13,902 nt of DNA from the NCBI GenBank assembly GCA_031550455.1, contig JAVBOQ010000312.1, forward strand, positions 1-13,902, written 5' to 3'. Each line of letters starts with the position of its first letter. Positions within the stretch are counted from its first letter, which is position 1. The notes beneath the pieces are model-generated. The model searched no databases and was not told the DNA's origin. It saw only the letters and a program-made list of their open reading frames with translations. The translations under genes and the position numbers were made by a program. Positions 6,148 through 12,850 of the stretch are shown here, piece after piece. The stretch comes from Avichristensenella sp031550455 (lineage in GTDB: Bacteria; Bacillota; Clostridia; Christensenellales; Aristaeellaceae).

Positions 6148-7077
6148 TCAGCCGATGACCAGTTCGATTTGGGTGTTCACGGTGTCGAATATCTTTTCGC
6201 CCGTCGCGGGGTCCAGTTTATAGCGGACCAGCCAGCCCTGGTATGTTCCGCCGGGAAGCGCCTGTCCGTCGGGCAAAAGGTTCAGCGTTGCGCCGCTGAT
6301 CATTTCGCCCGGGGCCACTGGAACGCTTTCAAAGAGAGAAATGAATTCGTAAGCGGGATCAAAGTTCGGGTTCTTCTGCTGTGCCGACAGTTCCGCTTCC
6401 GTCCGGTGCGGATGCCCGGAAACGTTTTGAAGCTCCTGCTGCGACACCTGAATGCTGAACACCGTATCATGGCCCGCGGAAACGGGGTTGAACGCGCGGA
6501 GCGGAAGGTTGCCTTCAGCGTCCGATTCCAGCGTGATCGAGTCGCTCTCGATCGTGAACGGAATCTCGACGTTCGCGCCGACCGCGATGTTGGCGGTCAA
6601 GGTCGTGGACTGTTCCGCCTCCACCGGCAGCATCAGCAGCGTCGCGCGGTAGGTTCCGGCCGGAAGCGTCTGGCCGCTTGGCAGCGCGCCGAGGGTGATT
6701 TCCGTGACGGTTTCACCCGGAGCGAGCGGCTCGGTCTGGCAGAGGATGATCCGGCTCATCTTCGGGTCAAAACCGGGTTCCGCCACCAGCGCCGCGTACG
6801 CCTGATCGTCGTATCCCGTCAGCCCGGTCTGCCGCATCAGCTCGTCAACCGTGACGCTCAGCGCGTACACCACTTCGCCGGCCGCAGCGGCGTCGTTCGT
6901 CATCTCCACGCTGCCCGGCAGCATCGGCGAAGGGAAGGTGATGTGCGCGATGGTGTGGAGCGTGATCGTCTGCGGCCTGGCAGGCGTTTGACCCGGCCTT
7001 GGCGTTTCCGCGGCCATGGCGGATCCGACCAGCGACATCGAGAGCAACAAGGCCGCCGTTATCTTTCGTGCGTTCAT
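6148..7077 (-). CDS. Secreted protein A', duplicated LPxGQxLPxGTY module
   Basis: This 309-residue protein has no family I recognise and is the first gene of the quartet. The frame is open far upstream, but I start at 7077 because AAAGGAAG lies eight bases before this ATG and a signal peptide follows at once (1-22, ending 'SAMA'). The mature part contains two repeats of about 100 residues, 71-172 and 207-309. Each has 'FDP' (103-105, 239-241), a strand leading to 'LAPGE' or 'VAPGE' (118-122, 254-258), then 'LPSGQTLPAGTYRA' (132-145) or 'LPDGQALPGGTYQG' (268-281) and a closing hydrophobic strand. The same layout is seen in protein A. No sortase motif or membrane anchor is present. It lies after the terminator of the MATE gene, with a candidate promoter about 70 bases upstream. 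Confidence 0.88.
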   Translation of the reverse strand: MNARKITAALLLSMSLVGSAMAAETPRPGQTPARPQTITLHTIAHITFPSPMLPGSVEMTNDAAAAGEVVYALSVTVDELMRQTGLTGYDDQAYAALVAEPGFDPKMSRIILCQTEPLAPGETVTEITLGALPSGQTLPAGTYRATLLMLPVEAEQSTTLTANIAVGANVEIPFTIESDSITLESDAEGNLPLRAFNPVSAGHDTVFSIQVSQQELQNVSGHPHRTEAELSAQQKNPNFDPAYEFISLFESVPVAPGEMISGATLNLLPDGQALPGGTYQGWLVRYKLDPATGEKIFDTVNTQIELVIG

Positions 7078-7146
7078 CCTGCATGCTTCCTTTCGTATGC
7101 CGACCATTTTGCGGCCTTGCGCGGCTCGTTTGCTGGGTACGCGGTG

Positions 7147-7198
7147 AGTATAGCCGAATTCGCGCAAAACGGCGCGATAAAGCTTTTCATGGTGCGAT
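7147..7198 (-). promoter_or_regulatory. Candidate regulated promoter of the secreted operon
   Basis: On the minus strand TATACT (7152-7147) is a good -10, but no convincing -35 lies 16-18 bases upstream. In that place sits ATCGCGCC (7178-7171), which repeats as ATCGCACC (7198-7191) with a 20-base period. A weak -35 overlapped by direct repeats two helical turns apart is the usual arrangement of LytTR activator sites. The role is inferred from layout only, since the repeat is short and GC-rich octamers recur often here. Confidence 0.4.
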
Positions 7199-7248
7199 TT
7201 ATGCTTTTTGTTGCCCGAATACAGAAACAGACACCTATTGGGTTCCGC

Positions 7249-7291
7249 AAAAAAAGACGGAACGGTCGGCAACCATGCCGAAACCGAACCG
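7249..7291 (-). terminator. Rho-independent terminator of the MATE gene
   Basis: On the minus strand a TCGGCA/TGCCGA stem with loop TGGT is extended by further pairing that contains a TT bulge and a TT/TT mismatch. It is followed by TC and then seven T residues. It lies about 50 bases after the MATE stop codon and insulates the secreted operon from the hydrolase-MATE transcript. Confidence 0.75.
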
Positions 7292-7339
7292 CCGTTTGCC
7301 GTGATTGCGATGGCAATACAGAATGAACGCGTGCTGTTG

Positions 7340-8707
7340 CTACGCAGCCGCGAGCGCATCCGCACGCGGCTGTTTCCGCGCGTAGAGCAGGTACCAGCCG
7401 AACGACCACAGCCCGCGCAGCACCGCGCTGAGCGAAATGCCGAGCCAGATGCCGTTGAGCCCGAGCGCCGTACGCGACAGGAAAAACGTCAGGAACACGC
7501 GGAGCACGTTCGACGTGATGCTGACGATCGACGGCGGCAGCGTTCTGCCGACGCCTTTGAACGTGCTGCCCGCGATGGACTCAAAGCACTGCGGGATCTG
7601 GCACAGCGCGAGGATGTGCAGGTAATCGACGCCCATCCGGACGATCTCCGGATCGGCGAGAAAAATCGAGAACAGAAAGGCCGCGCCCAAATAGATGCCG
7701 GCGGTGATCGCGACGCCCCACAGCGACATGACGACCACCGAAAGCCGGAACCCTTCACGGATGCGCGTCCATTTGCCCGCGCCAAAGTTCTGTCCCATGA
7801 AGGCGGTCAGCGCCGAGCCGAACCCGCCGCCGATCAGCCAGGACAGCGATTCGATCTGTGTGCCGACTTTATTGACGGCGATGGCGGACGCGCCGAACGC
7901 CGAGATGAACCGTGCCGTGACCATCGCCATCATTGTAAACAGCATGCTCTCCAGCCCGATCGGCACGCTCCATTTGAGGATCCGCCGCACGATCGCGCCG
8001 TCCAGCCGGAACGCGAACCGGAACCGCTCGAACGGGCGGTTTTTGTGGCGCAGCATCGACCGCAGCATCAGCGCGAACGCGACCGCCTGCGACGCCACTG
8101 TCGCGATCGCCGCACCGGCGACGCCCATGTCGAAGGCGAGGATCAGCAGCGGGTCGAGCGCCATGTTGGCGACAAGACCGGCCGCGTTTGCAAAAAACGG
8201 CGTCCGGGAGTTGCCGGAGGCGTTGAACGCGCCGATGCACGCGGCCGTCAGGAAGTTCAGCGGCATCGCGGCCGCGACAATGGCGAGGTAGCCGCGCGTG
8301 TCCGCGGCGACGTTCGCCTCCTGAATGTTGAAAAAGCCGACCAGAGGCCCCCGAAACAGGAACAGCGCACCGCCGTAGGTAATGCCAAGCATACCGGCCA
8401 GCAGCAGCGCGTTTTGCGCAAACTGCAGCGCGACGCCGCGTTCGCCGCGCCCAAGGCTCTGCGAAACGCCGATCTCCGCGCCCATGCGGCCGATAAGCAG
8501 AAACGCCATCGACAGCCACATGAACATACCGGCGGTGCCGGAAGCGGCCACCGCGTCCGGGCCGACCCGGCCCAGCCAGAACATGTCCGTCAGGTTATAG
8601 GACATTTGCATGAACTGCGTGCCCATGATCGGCACCGCGACCTGCAAAAGCTTTTGGAGAATATCCCCTTCGGTCAGGCTGAACCGCGCGGCGGCCTTTT
8701 CACTCAT
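7340..8707 (-). CDS. MATE family multidrug efflux transporter
   Basis: This 455-residue inner-membrane exporter belongs to the MATE/DinF-NorM superfamily, which expels organic cations or drugs by sodium or proton antiport. It shows about twelve hydrophobic segments in two halves. The first half has 'QMSYNLTDMFWLGRVG', the usual TM1-2 motif, and 'GNSRTPF'. The second half has 'FMGQNFGAGK', the matching motif of the second bundle. The ATG has GGAG six bases upstream. The gene starts only 28 bases after the hydrolase stop codon on the same strand, so the two form an operon ending at the terminator around 7249-7291. A TATAAT at 8740-8735 (minus) overlaps the hydrolase stop codon but has no good -35. 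The substrate cannot be told. It is only distantly similar to the second MATE protein in the window. Confidence 0.95.
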   Translation of the reverse strand: MSEKAAARFSLTEGDILQKLLQVAVPIMGTQFMQMSYNLTDMFWLGRVGPDAVAASGTAGMFMWLSMAFLLIGRMGAEIGVSQSLGRGERGVALQFAQNALLLAGMLGITYGGALFLFRGPLVGFFNIQEANVAADTRGYLAIVAAAMPLNFLTAACIGAFNASGNSRTPFFANAAGLVANMALDPLLILAFDMGVAGAAIATVASQAVAFALMLRSMLRHKNRPFERFRFAFRLDGAIVRRILKWSVPIGLESMLFTMMAMVTARFISAFGASAIAVNKVGTQIESLSWLIGGGFGSALTAFMGQNFGAGKWTRIREGFRLSVVVMSLWGVAITAGIYLGAAFLFSIFLADPEIVRMGVDYLHILALCQIPQCFESIAGSTFKGVGRTLPPSIVSITSNVLRVFLTFFLSRTALGLNGIWLGISLSAVLRGLWSFGWYLLYARKQPRADALAAA

Positions 8708-8735
8708 GAAGCGCTCCGTTTCGCAAATATTGGGA

Positions 8736-10145
8736 TTATACCCTTTGGAAAATCCGGCTGCCGAACCGCGCGCCCCACGCCTTGCCTTCGCGGACGAACG
8801 CCTCCATGCGCATCAGCAGCTTGCCCTCGTCGTCAAAGGCCGCGAACAGCGTGCCGCCGCAGTAGGTCAGCGGCATGACCTTTTCGTCCCGCTTCGCGAC
8901 CAACTTGCCGTCTTTCTGATAGATGCTCACGTCCGACGGTACCCCTTCACGGCCGCGGAACGTGCCTTCAACCATCGCCGGGTCGGAGAACGGGCGGCCT
9001 GCGTCTTGCAGCCAGCGGTGCGACTTCTCCAGCGGCGTGCCGTTAACCCAGTTGTACATCGCCCAGTTGAAGCAGTCGACATCCGCGTCGCCCTGGTTGC
9101 ACAGCGAGGCGAAACCCCAGCCCTCGCCGAGCAGCAGCCCGCCGTGGCTCGACACGCCGTGCAGCGCGCCGCCGTGCTCGCAGATCACGTGGCGGTCGAA
9201 CATGCGCTTGTAGAGGCCGTAGCAATAGGCGGGAATCCGCGACGCCGGGAAGCCCGCGCCGATCATCAGCTCGACCGCGTCCGACGGGATCGCCTGCCTG
9301 CCGCCGTACCAGCCGTAGTTGGCCAGGCAGCGGTAGTACGTCGCCATGTCGCGCGCCGTGGACTTGACCAGCCCGCAGCCGCGGAAAGGCGGCAGCACCG
9401 ACCACGCGTCGTCGCATTTGACCGTGCCGTCGTCATCTTTGGAAAACAGCGACGTCATGTTGCCGCCGGCCATCGCCCTCGCCTCGCTGCCGTCGATGTC
9501 CAGCACCGTGCGCGTCATGCCGAGCGGGCCGTACACGCGCTCTTTCAAGAACTGCTCCAGCGGGATGCCCGCGGCCTGATCGACGACGTACGACAGGAGC
9601 GCATACCCTTCGTTGCAGTAGCTCATGTATTCGCCGGGCGCGCCAAGCAGCGGATAGCCGCACGTCGCGATGTACTCGATGATCTCGTCGATCGTCCCCA
9701 TCTTGTTCGGCGCGGAGGCGCGCAGCTTTTGAATCCACTCGTCCTGGCGTTCCGGCGCGGCGTGCATCGCGATCGACCATTCGAGCGGCTCCATCGGCGG
9801 GATGCCGGCGCTGTGCATCGCCAGATGCCGCAATGTCACCGCGTCGCGCGGCGTACCGGGCAGCCGGAAGTTCGGAAAATACTTGTACACCGGGTCGTCG
9901 AACGACAGCTTGCCCTCTGTCGCGAGGATCGCGCAGGCAAGCGTCACGTGAGACTTGCTCATCGAGGCAATGCCATGCACCGTGTCCGCGTCGCAGGGCA
10001 GCGAGCCGTCCGCGTTGCGCTTGCCGTAACCGGCGGTGAACGATTCTCCTCCCGGGCCGATCGCCGCCACAGAAACGCCGGTCAGTTCCAGCTTTTCAAA
10101 GAGACCGCTTAAATATGCGTCGAGCGCGCGCGCATTTTGCCGCAT
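8736..10145 (-). CDS. Serine hydrolase, beta-lactamase class C-like fold
   Basis: This 469-residue enzyme belongs to the penicillin-binding-protein/class C beta-lactamase superfamily, which includes esterases, D-aminopeptidases and carboxypeptidases. The SxxK motif is S61-M-S-K64, the YxN motif is Y176-C-N178, and 'EHGGALHG' around H324-G-G326 takes the place of the KTG/HxG box. The C-terminal 120 residues form an extra beta-rich part seen in many family members. No signal peptide is visible, which argues for a cytoplasmic esterase or peptidase rather than a secreted resistance enzyme. AGGAGGGG lies five bases before the ATG. It is the first gene of a two-gene unit with the MATE exporter and is divergent from the SPFH gene. 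True beta-lactamase activity is not indicated by the sequence. Confidence 0.93.
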   Translation of the reverse strand: MRQNARALDAYLSGLFEKLELTGVSVAAIGPGGESFTAGYGKRNADGSLPCDADTVHGIASMSKSHVTLACAILATEGKLSFDDPVYKYFPNFRLPGTPRDAVTLRHLAMHSAGIPPMEPLEWSIAMHAAPERQDEWIQKLRASAPNKMGTIDEIIEYIATCGYPLLGAPGEYMSYCNEGYALLSYVVDQAAGIPLEQFLKERVYGPLGMTRTVLDIDGSEARAMAGGNMTSLFSKDDDGTVKCDDAWSVLPPFRGCGLVKSTARDMATYYRCLANYGWYGGRQAIPSDAVELMIGAGFPASRIPAYCYGLYKRMFDRHVICEHGGALHGVSSHGGLLLGEGWGFASLCNQGDADVDCFNWAMYNWVNGTPLEKSHRWLQDAGRPFSDPAMVEGTFRGREGVPSDVSIYQKDGKLVAKRDEKVMPLTYCGGTLFAAFDDEGKLLMRMEAFVREGKAWGARFGSRIFQRV

Positions 10146-10178
10146 AAATTCCCCTCCTGTCGAATGTTGCAGGGCTGT

Positions 10179-10207
10179 ATCATACCATATCGCATCCGAA
10201 ATGTATA
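10179..10207 (-). promoter_or_regulatory. Promoter of the serine hydrolase-MATE operon
   Basis: On the minus strand TATACA (10207-10202) and TATGAT (10184-10179) are 17 bases apart, and the -10 is extended by TGG just before it. It lies about 35 bases from the start codon and is divergent from the SPFH promoter. Confidence 0.6.
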
Positions 10208-10260
10208 CGCGGCGTTCACGACAATTCGTTCCATGCCCCGTATCGTTTGGATAGAAAAGG

Positions 10261-10289
10261 TTGCGCTGCGCGCGATTTTCCAGTATGCT
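10261..10289 (+). promoter_or_regulatory. Promoter of the SPFH gene
   Basis: TTGCGC (10261-10266) and TATGCT (10284-10289) are separated by 17 bases, 36 bases before the ATG. Together with the hydrolase promoter it occupies most of the 179-base divergent intergenic region, in which nothing else was seen. Confidence 0.65.
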
Positions 10290-10324
10290 GCCACTTGTAG
10301 AACAGCGACAGAAAGGGGATTTTT

Positions 10325-11224
10325 ATGTACAACACGGAGCACAAGCCGCAGGTCAACCCGAAGAAGGTCGGCAAGGCGGCCGTGACCGCCGGCATTGTCC
10401 TGCTCGCGGTCATCCTTTTCGTTACGTTCAAGCCCTACGTGACGGTCCCGACCGGGCACACCGGCATCGTCGTGACGATGGGCCGCGTGTCGGACAATGT
10501 GCTGGCAGACGGCCTGCATTTCAAGCTACCGTGGCAGAACGTCGTGATGATGGACAACCGCGCGCAGAAAGCGCCGATCGTCACACAGGCGTTCTCGTCG
10601 GACATCCAGCAGGTCAACGTCAACGCGTCGGTCAACTACAGCATCGACCGAGAAACGTCGAACCGGCTGTACAAGACCGTCGGCGCGTCCTATTACGACA
10701 CGGTGATGCTGCCGCGCATGCTCGAAAACATGAAATCCGTCTTTTCAAAGCACACGGCGGATAACCTGGTCGCCGAGCGCGAATCGCTGTCGAAGATGAT
10801 CAAGGATCTGCTGGTTCTCGAAATGAAGCCGTACGGCATCGAGGTGCTGAGCATCTCCATTGAGGACATCGACTTCACCGACACCTTCACCGACGCGGTC
10901 GAGGCCAAGCAGGTGGCCGAACAGACGATGAAAAAGACCGAGATCGAACAGGCTGAGAAGCTGCTGGTCGAGGAGTCCACCGCGAAGCGCACCGTCATCA
11001 CCGCGAACGCGGCCGCCGAGGTGCTCAAGATCGACGCGGACGCCGAGGCGTACGCCCAGCGCGTGCAGTCCGAGGCCGAGGCCGCCGCGAACAAGCTGGT
11101 CGCCGGGTCGATCACCGAGCAGTTGATCGAGTACGTCAAGGCCAACAACTGGGACGGCAAGCTGCCGACGTTCTTCGGCGGCGAAGGTGTGATGCCGATC
11201 CTGGATATGGGGATGGGGAAGTAG
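10325..11224 (+). CDS. SPFH/band 7 (prohibitin-like) membrane protein
   Basis: This 299-residue protein belongs to the SPFH (stomatin/prohibitin/flotillin/HflK-C) superfamily, whose members form oligomeric rings on membrane microdomains and modulate proteases or lipid organisation. A single membrane segment lies at about 16-36. The band 7 domain spans about 38-210 ('VPTGHTGIVVTMGRV', 'ADGLHFKLPW'). An Ala/Glu/Lys-rich coiled coil follows at about 190-260. The C-terminal 'NNWDGKLPTFFGG' is the prohibitin-type tail. AAAGGGGA lies just before the ATG, and a good promoter and a terminator frame the gene, so it is probably monocistronic. Partners cannot be named from this window, as no NfeD-type or FtsH gene lies beside it. 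Confidence 0.93.
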   Translation: MYNTEHKPQVNPKKVGKAAVTAGIVLLAVILFVTFKPYVTVPTGHTGIVVTMGRVSDNVLADGLHFKLPWQNVVMMDNRAQKAPIVTQAFSSDIQQVNVNASVNYSIDRETSNRLYKTVGASYYDTVMLPRMLENMKSVFSKHTADNLVAERESLSKMIKDLLVLEMKPYGIEVLSISIEDIDFTDTFTDAVEAKQVAEQTMKKTEIEQAEKLLVEESTAKRTVITANAAAEVLKIDADAEAYAQRVQSEAEAAANKLVAGSITEQLIEYVKANNWDGKLPTFFGGEGVMPILDMGMGK

Positions 11225-11237
11225 GGGAATGGGAAAC

Positions 11238-11266
11238 GGGGGACGCAAGGAGGCAGAGCCTCCTTG
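11238..11266. repeat. GGGGACGC-palindrome element, copy 1
   Basis: GGGGGACGC (11238-11246) runs into a 9-bp perfect stem, CAAGGAGGC (11246-11254) and GCCTCCTTG (11258-11266), with loop AGA. It lies 14 bases after the SPFH stop codon, just before the real terminator. A sister element with the same flank and the same stem and loop lengths lies at 13873-13900. Confidence 0.6.
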
Positions 11267-11274
11267 ACTGTTGA

Positions 11275-11305
11275 GGCAAGGCCATCCTTGCCTTTCTCTT
11301 TTTTT
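11275..11305 (+). terminator. Rho-independent terminator of the SPFH gene
   Basis: GGCAAGG (11275-11281) pairs with CCTTGCC (11286-11292) around CCAT, followed by a T-rich tract TTTCTCTTTTTTT (11293-11305). It sits 50 bases after the stop codon. The 3' arm also supplies the only candidate -35 for the MATE gene that follows. Confidence 0.85.
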
Positions 11306-11315
11306 CCTGTATAAT
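11287..11315 (+). promoter_or_regulatory. Promoter of the second MATE gene, leaderless layout
   Basis: TATAAT (11310-11315) is a perfect -10. TTGCCT at 11288-11293, 16 bases upstream inside the terminator stem, or CTTGCC one base earlier at a 17-base spacing, is the best -35. Only seven bases separate the -10 from the ATG at 11323, so transcription should begin at or next to the start codon. Confidence 0.6.
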
Positions 11316-11322
11316 ATCCGCC

Positions 11323-12708
11323 ATGAACGCATTTTTACGCCAATTCCGAAACGGTGACATACTCCCATGGGAGCGCGGCTACGCGCGGGAGCTTTTGCGC
11401 GTCGCGCTGCCGATCGTCGTGCAGTCGCTTTTCATGGCGTCGTTGCACATCATCGACAACTTGATGATCGGGCAGCTCGGCGAAACCGAGCTGGCCGCGG
11501 TCACGCAGGCGAACCGCGTGACGTTTTTGTACCAGTTGCTGTTGTCCGGCCTTTCGTGCGGCACGGCTGCGCTCGTCGCGCAGTACTGGGGCAAAAAGGA
11601 CCTTCAGGGCATCCGGTCGGTCATGGGCCTCGCGATGTGCGTGTCGCTGGCCGTCGGGCTTGTCTTTTGCGCCGCCTGCTCCCTGTTTCCGGAGGCGCTG
11701 ATGCGCCTGTTGCTCAACGAGGAGGCAGCGGTGGAGGCAGCCGCGTCGTATCTTCGCGTCATCGCGTTCGGCTACCCGCTCAGCGCGGGAACGTTTTGCT
11801 ACGCGTCCGTGCTAAAATCCACCGAGCAGACGCGCCTGCCGATGGCCGCGAGCATCTGCGCGCTCGTCACCAACACGATCCTCAATTACTGCCTGATCTT
11901 CGGTAATTTCGGCTTTCCAAAGCTCGGTGTGCGCGGCGGCGCGATCGCGACGATGATCGCGATCGCGATCGAGCTTGCGGTGATTGTCTCGTTCGGATAC
12001 ATCCTGCGGCTGGCGACCGCAGCGCGGCTGTCAGAGCTTCTCCCGCGCTCGCTCTCGCTGGCAAAGAAGTTTTTTTCCGTCGCGATGCCGGTCATCGTCA
12101 ACGAAGGGCTTTGGTCGTTCGGCATGGTCGTCTACTCGGCGGTCTACGGCCGCATGGGCACCGCGACGGTCGCGGCGGTCAGCATTTTCACGACCGTGCA
12201 GCAGATCGCGATGGCGACGATGCGCGGCGTGACGCACGGCGCGGCGGTTCTGGTCGGCAAGCGGATCGGCGCGGGCGACGAGGCGGGCGCGGCCCGCACC
12301 GCGCGCCGGATGCTGTGGCTGGCCATCCCGTCGGGTCTTTTGTCCGGCCTGATCCTGATCGCAAGCTCCGGCCCGATCACGTCGCTCTTTCCCGTGTCGG
12401 ACACGGTCATGCGGGACGCGCGGCTGCTGATCACGTTCTGCGCTGCGACTATCTGGATGAACCAGTTGTCGGGGCTTCTGATCGTCGGCGTGCTATACGC
12501 GGGCGGCGACGTCAGAATGGCGCTCGCGATCGACGCGGGCACCACATGGGCCGTCGGCGTGCCGATTGTCGCGTTCGCAGGGTTGGTGTTGAAACTGCCG
12601 GTTCCGTACGTGTTTCTGCTGTCGGAGATTGAAATTATCTTAAAAGCCGTGCTCTGCTTTCATCGATTCCGATCCGGGAAATGGATTCATAACCTGGTGC
12701 GGGAATAA
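11323..12708 (+). CDS. MATE family efflux transporter, probably leaderless
   Basis: This 461-residue membrane exporter belongs to the MATE superfamily. The N-terminal 'LRVALPIVVQSLFMASLHIIDNLMIGQLG' region is typical of the Gram-positive NorM-like branch (long motif at residues 26-54), followed by 'GTAALVAQYWGKKD' and, in the centre, 'NTILNYCLIFGNFGFPKLG' (about 186-204). About twelve hydrophobic segments are visible. There is no Shine-Dalgarno sequence upstream of the ATG. The TATAAT lies seven bases before it, and no alternative start with a ribosome site follows in frame, so a leaderless mRNA is the best reading. Length and N-terminus match the family, so the start is likely right. It shares the superfamily but little sequence with the MATE protein at 7340-8707. 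Substrate unknown. Confidence 0.94.
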   Translation: MNAFLRQFRNGDILPWERGYARELLRVALPIVVQSLFMASLHIIDNLMIGQLGETELAAVTQANRVTFLYQLLLSGLSCGTAALVAQYWGKKDLQGIRSVMGLAMCVSLAVGLVFCAACSLFPEALMRLLLNEEAAVEAAASYLRVIAFGYPLSAGTFCYASVLKSTEQTRLPMAASICALVTNTILNYCLIFGNFGFPKLGVRGGAIATMIAIAIELAVIVSFGYILRLATAARLSELLPRSLSLAKKFFSVAMPVIVNEGLWSFGMVVYSAVYGRMGTATVAAVSIFTTVQQIAMATMRGVTHGAAVLVGKRIGAGDEAGAARTARRMLWLAIPSGLLSGLILIASSGPITSLFPVSDTVMRDARLLITFCAATIWMNQLSGLLIVGVLYAGGDVRMALAIDAGTTWAVGVPIVAFAGLVLKLPVPYVFLLSEIEIILKAVLCFHRFRSGKWIHNLVRE

Positions 12709-12731
12709 AACTTAACGCAGTTTGGCGTTAA
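12706..12731 (-). terminator. Probable terminator of the methyltransferase gene
   Basis: TTAACGC (12712-12718) is the exact reverse complement of GCGTTAA (12725-12731) with loop AGTTTG. Read on the minus strand, the stem is followed by GTTTTATT. It lies 120 bases after the methyltransferase stop codon and directly abuts the MATE stop codon, so it may also stop convergent transcription less efficiently. Confidence 0.45.
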
Positions 12732-12850
12732 CGGTCAAATGGCTGCGCGGACTGCTGGCCGCGTACGGCGTGTTCGCGGTCAGTCGCTTCGTGATGCCGC
12801 CACTTCCGGCGGAAGGAAACGTGGGATGTCCCGCCGCGACATCTCCGACG
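12709..12850. other. Convergent intergenic region with small hairpins
   Basis: Apart from the terminator-like hairpin at its left end, this stretch holds two small inverted repeats: CCGCC (12797-12801) with GGCGG (12808-12812), and GATGTC (12825-12830) with GACATC (12838-12843). Neither is followed by a T-run. The open frame here starts without an ATG or ribosome site and is not credible as a gene. Confidence 0.4.

Noticed and set aside
7208..8878. 556-codon plus-strand open frame opposite the MATE gene
   Set aside because: It is Arg/Gln/His-rich with no domain signature, as expected for the antisense of a GC-rich coding region. The minus-strand MATE protein has clear family motifs.
8610..10112. 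500-codon plus-strand open frame opposite the serine hydrolase
   Set aside because: Composition is Arg/Ala/Val shadow-like. The hydrolase on the other strand has SxxK, YxN and HGG motifs and a strong ribosome site.
11935..11975. Cluster of GCGATCGC-like palindromes in the second MATE gene
   Set aside because: The bases encode an Ala-Ile-rich membrane segment with favoured GC-rich codons, which accounts for the repetition.
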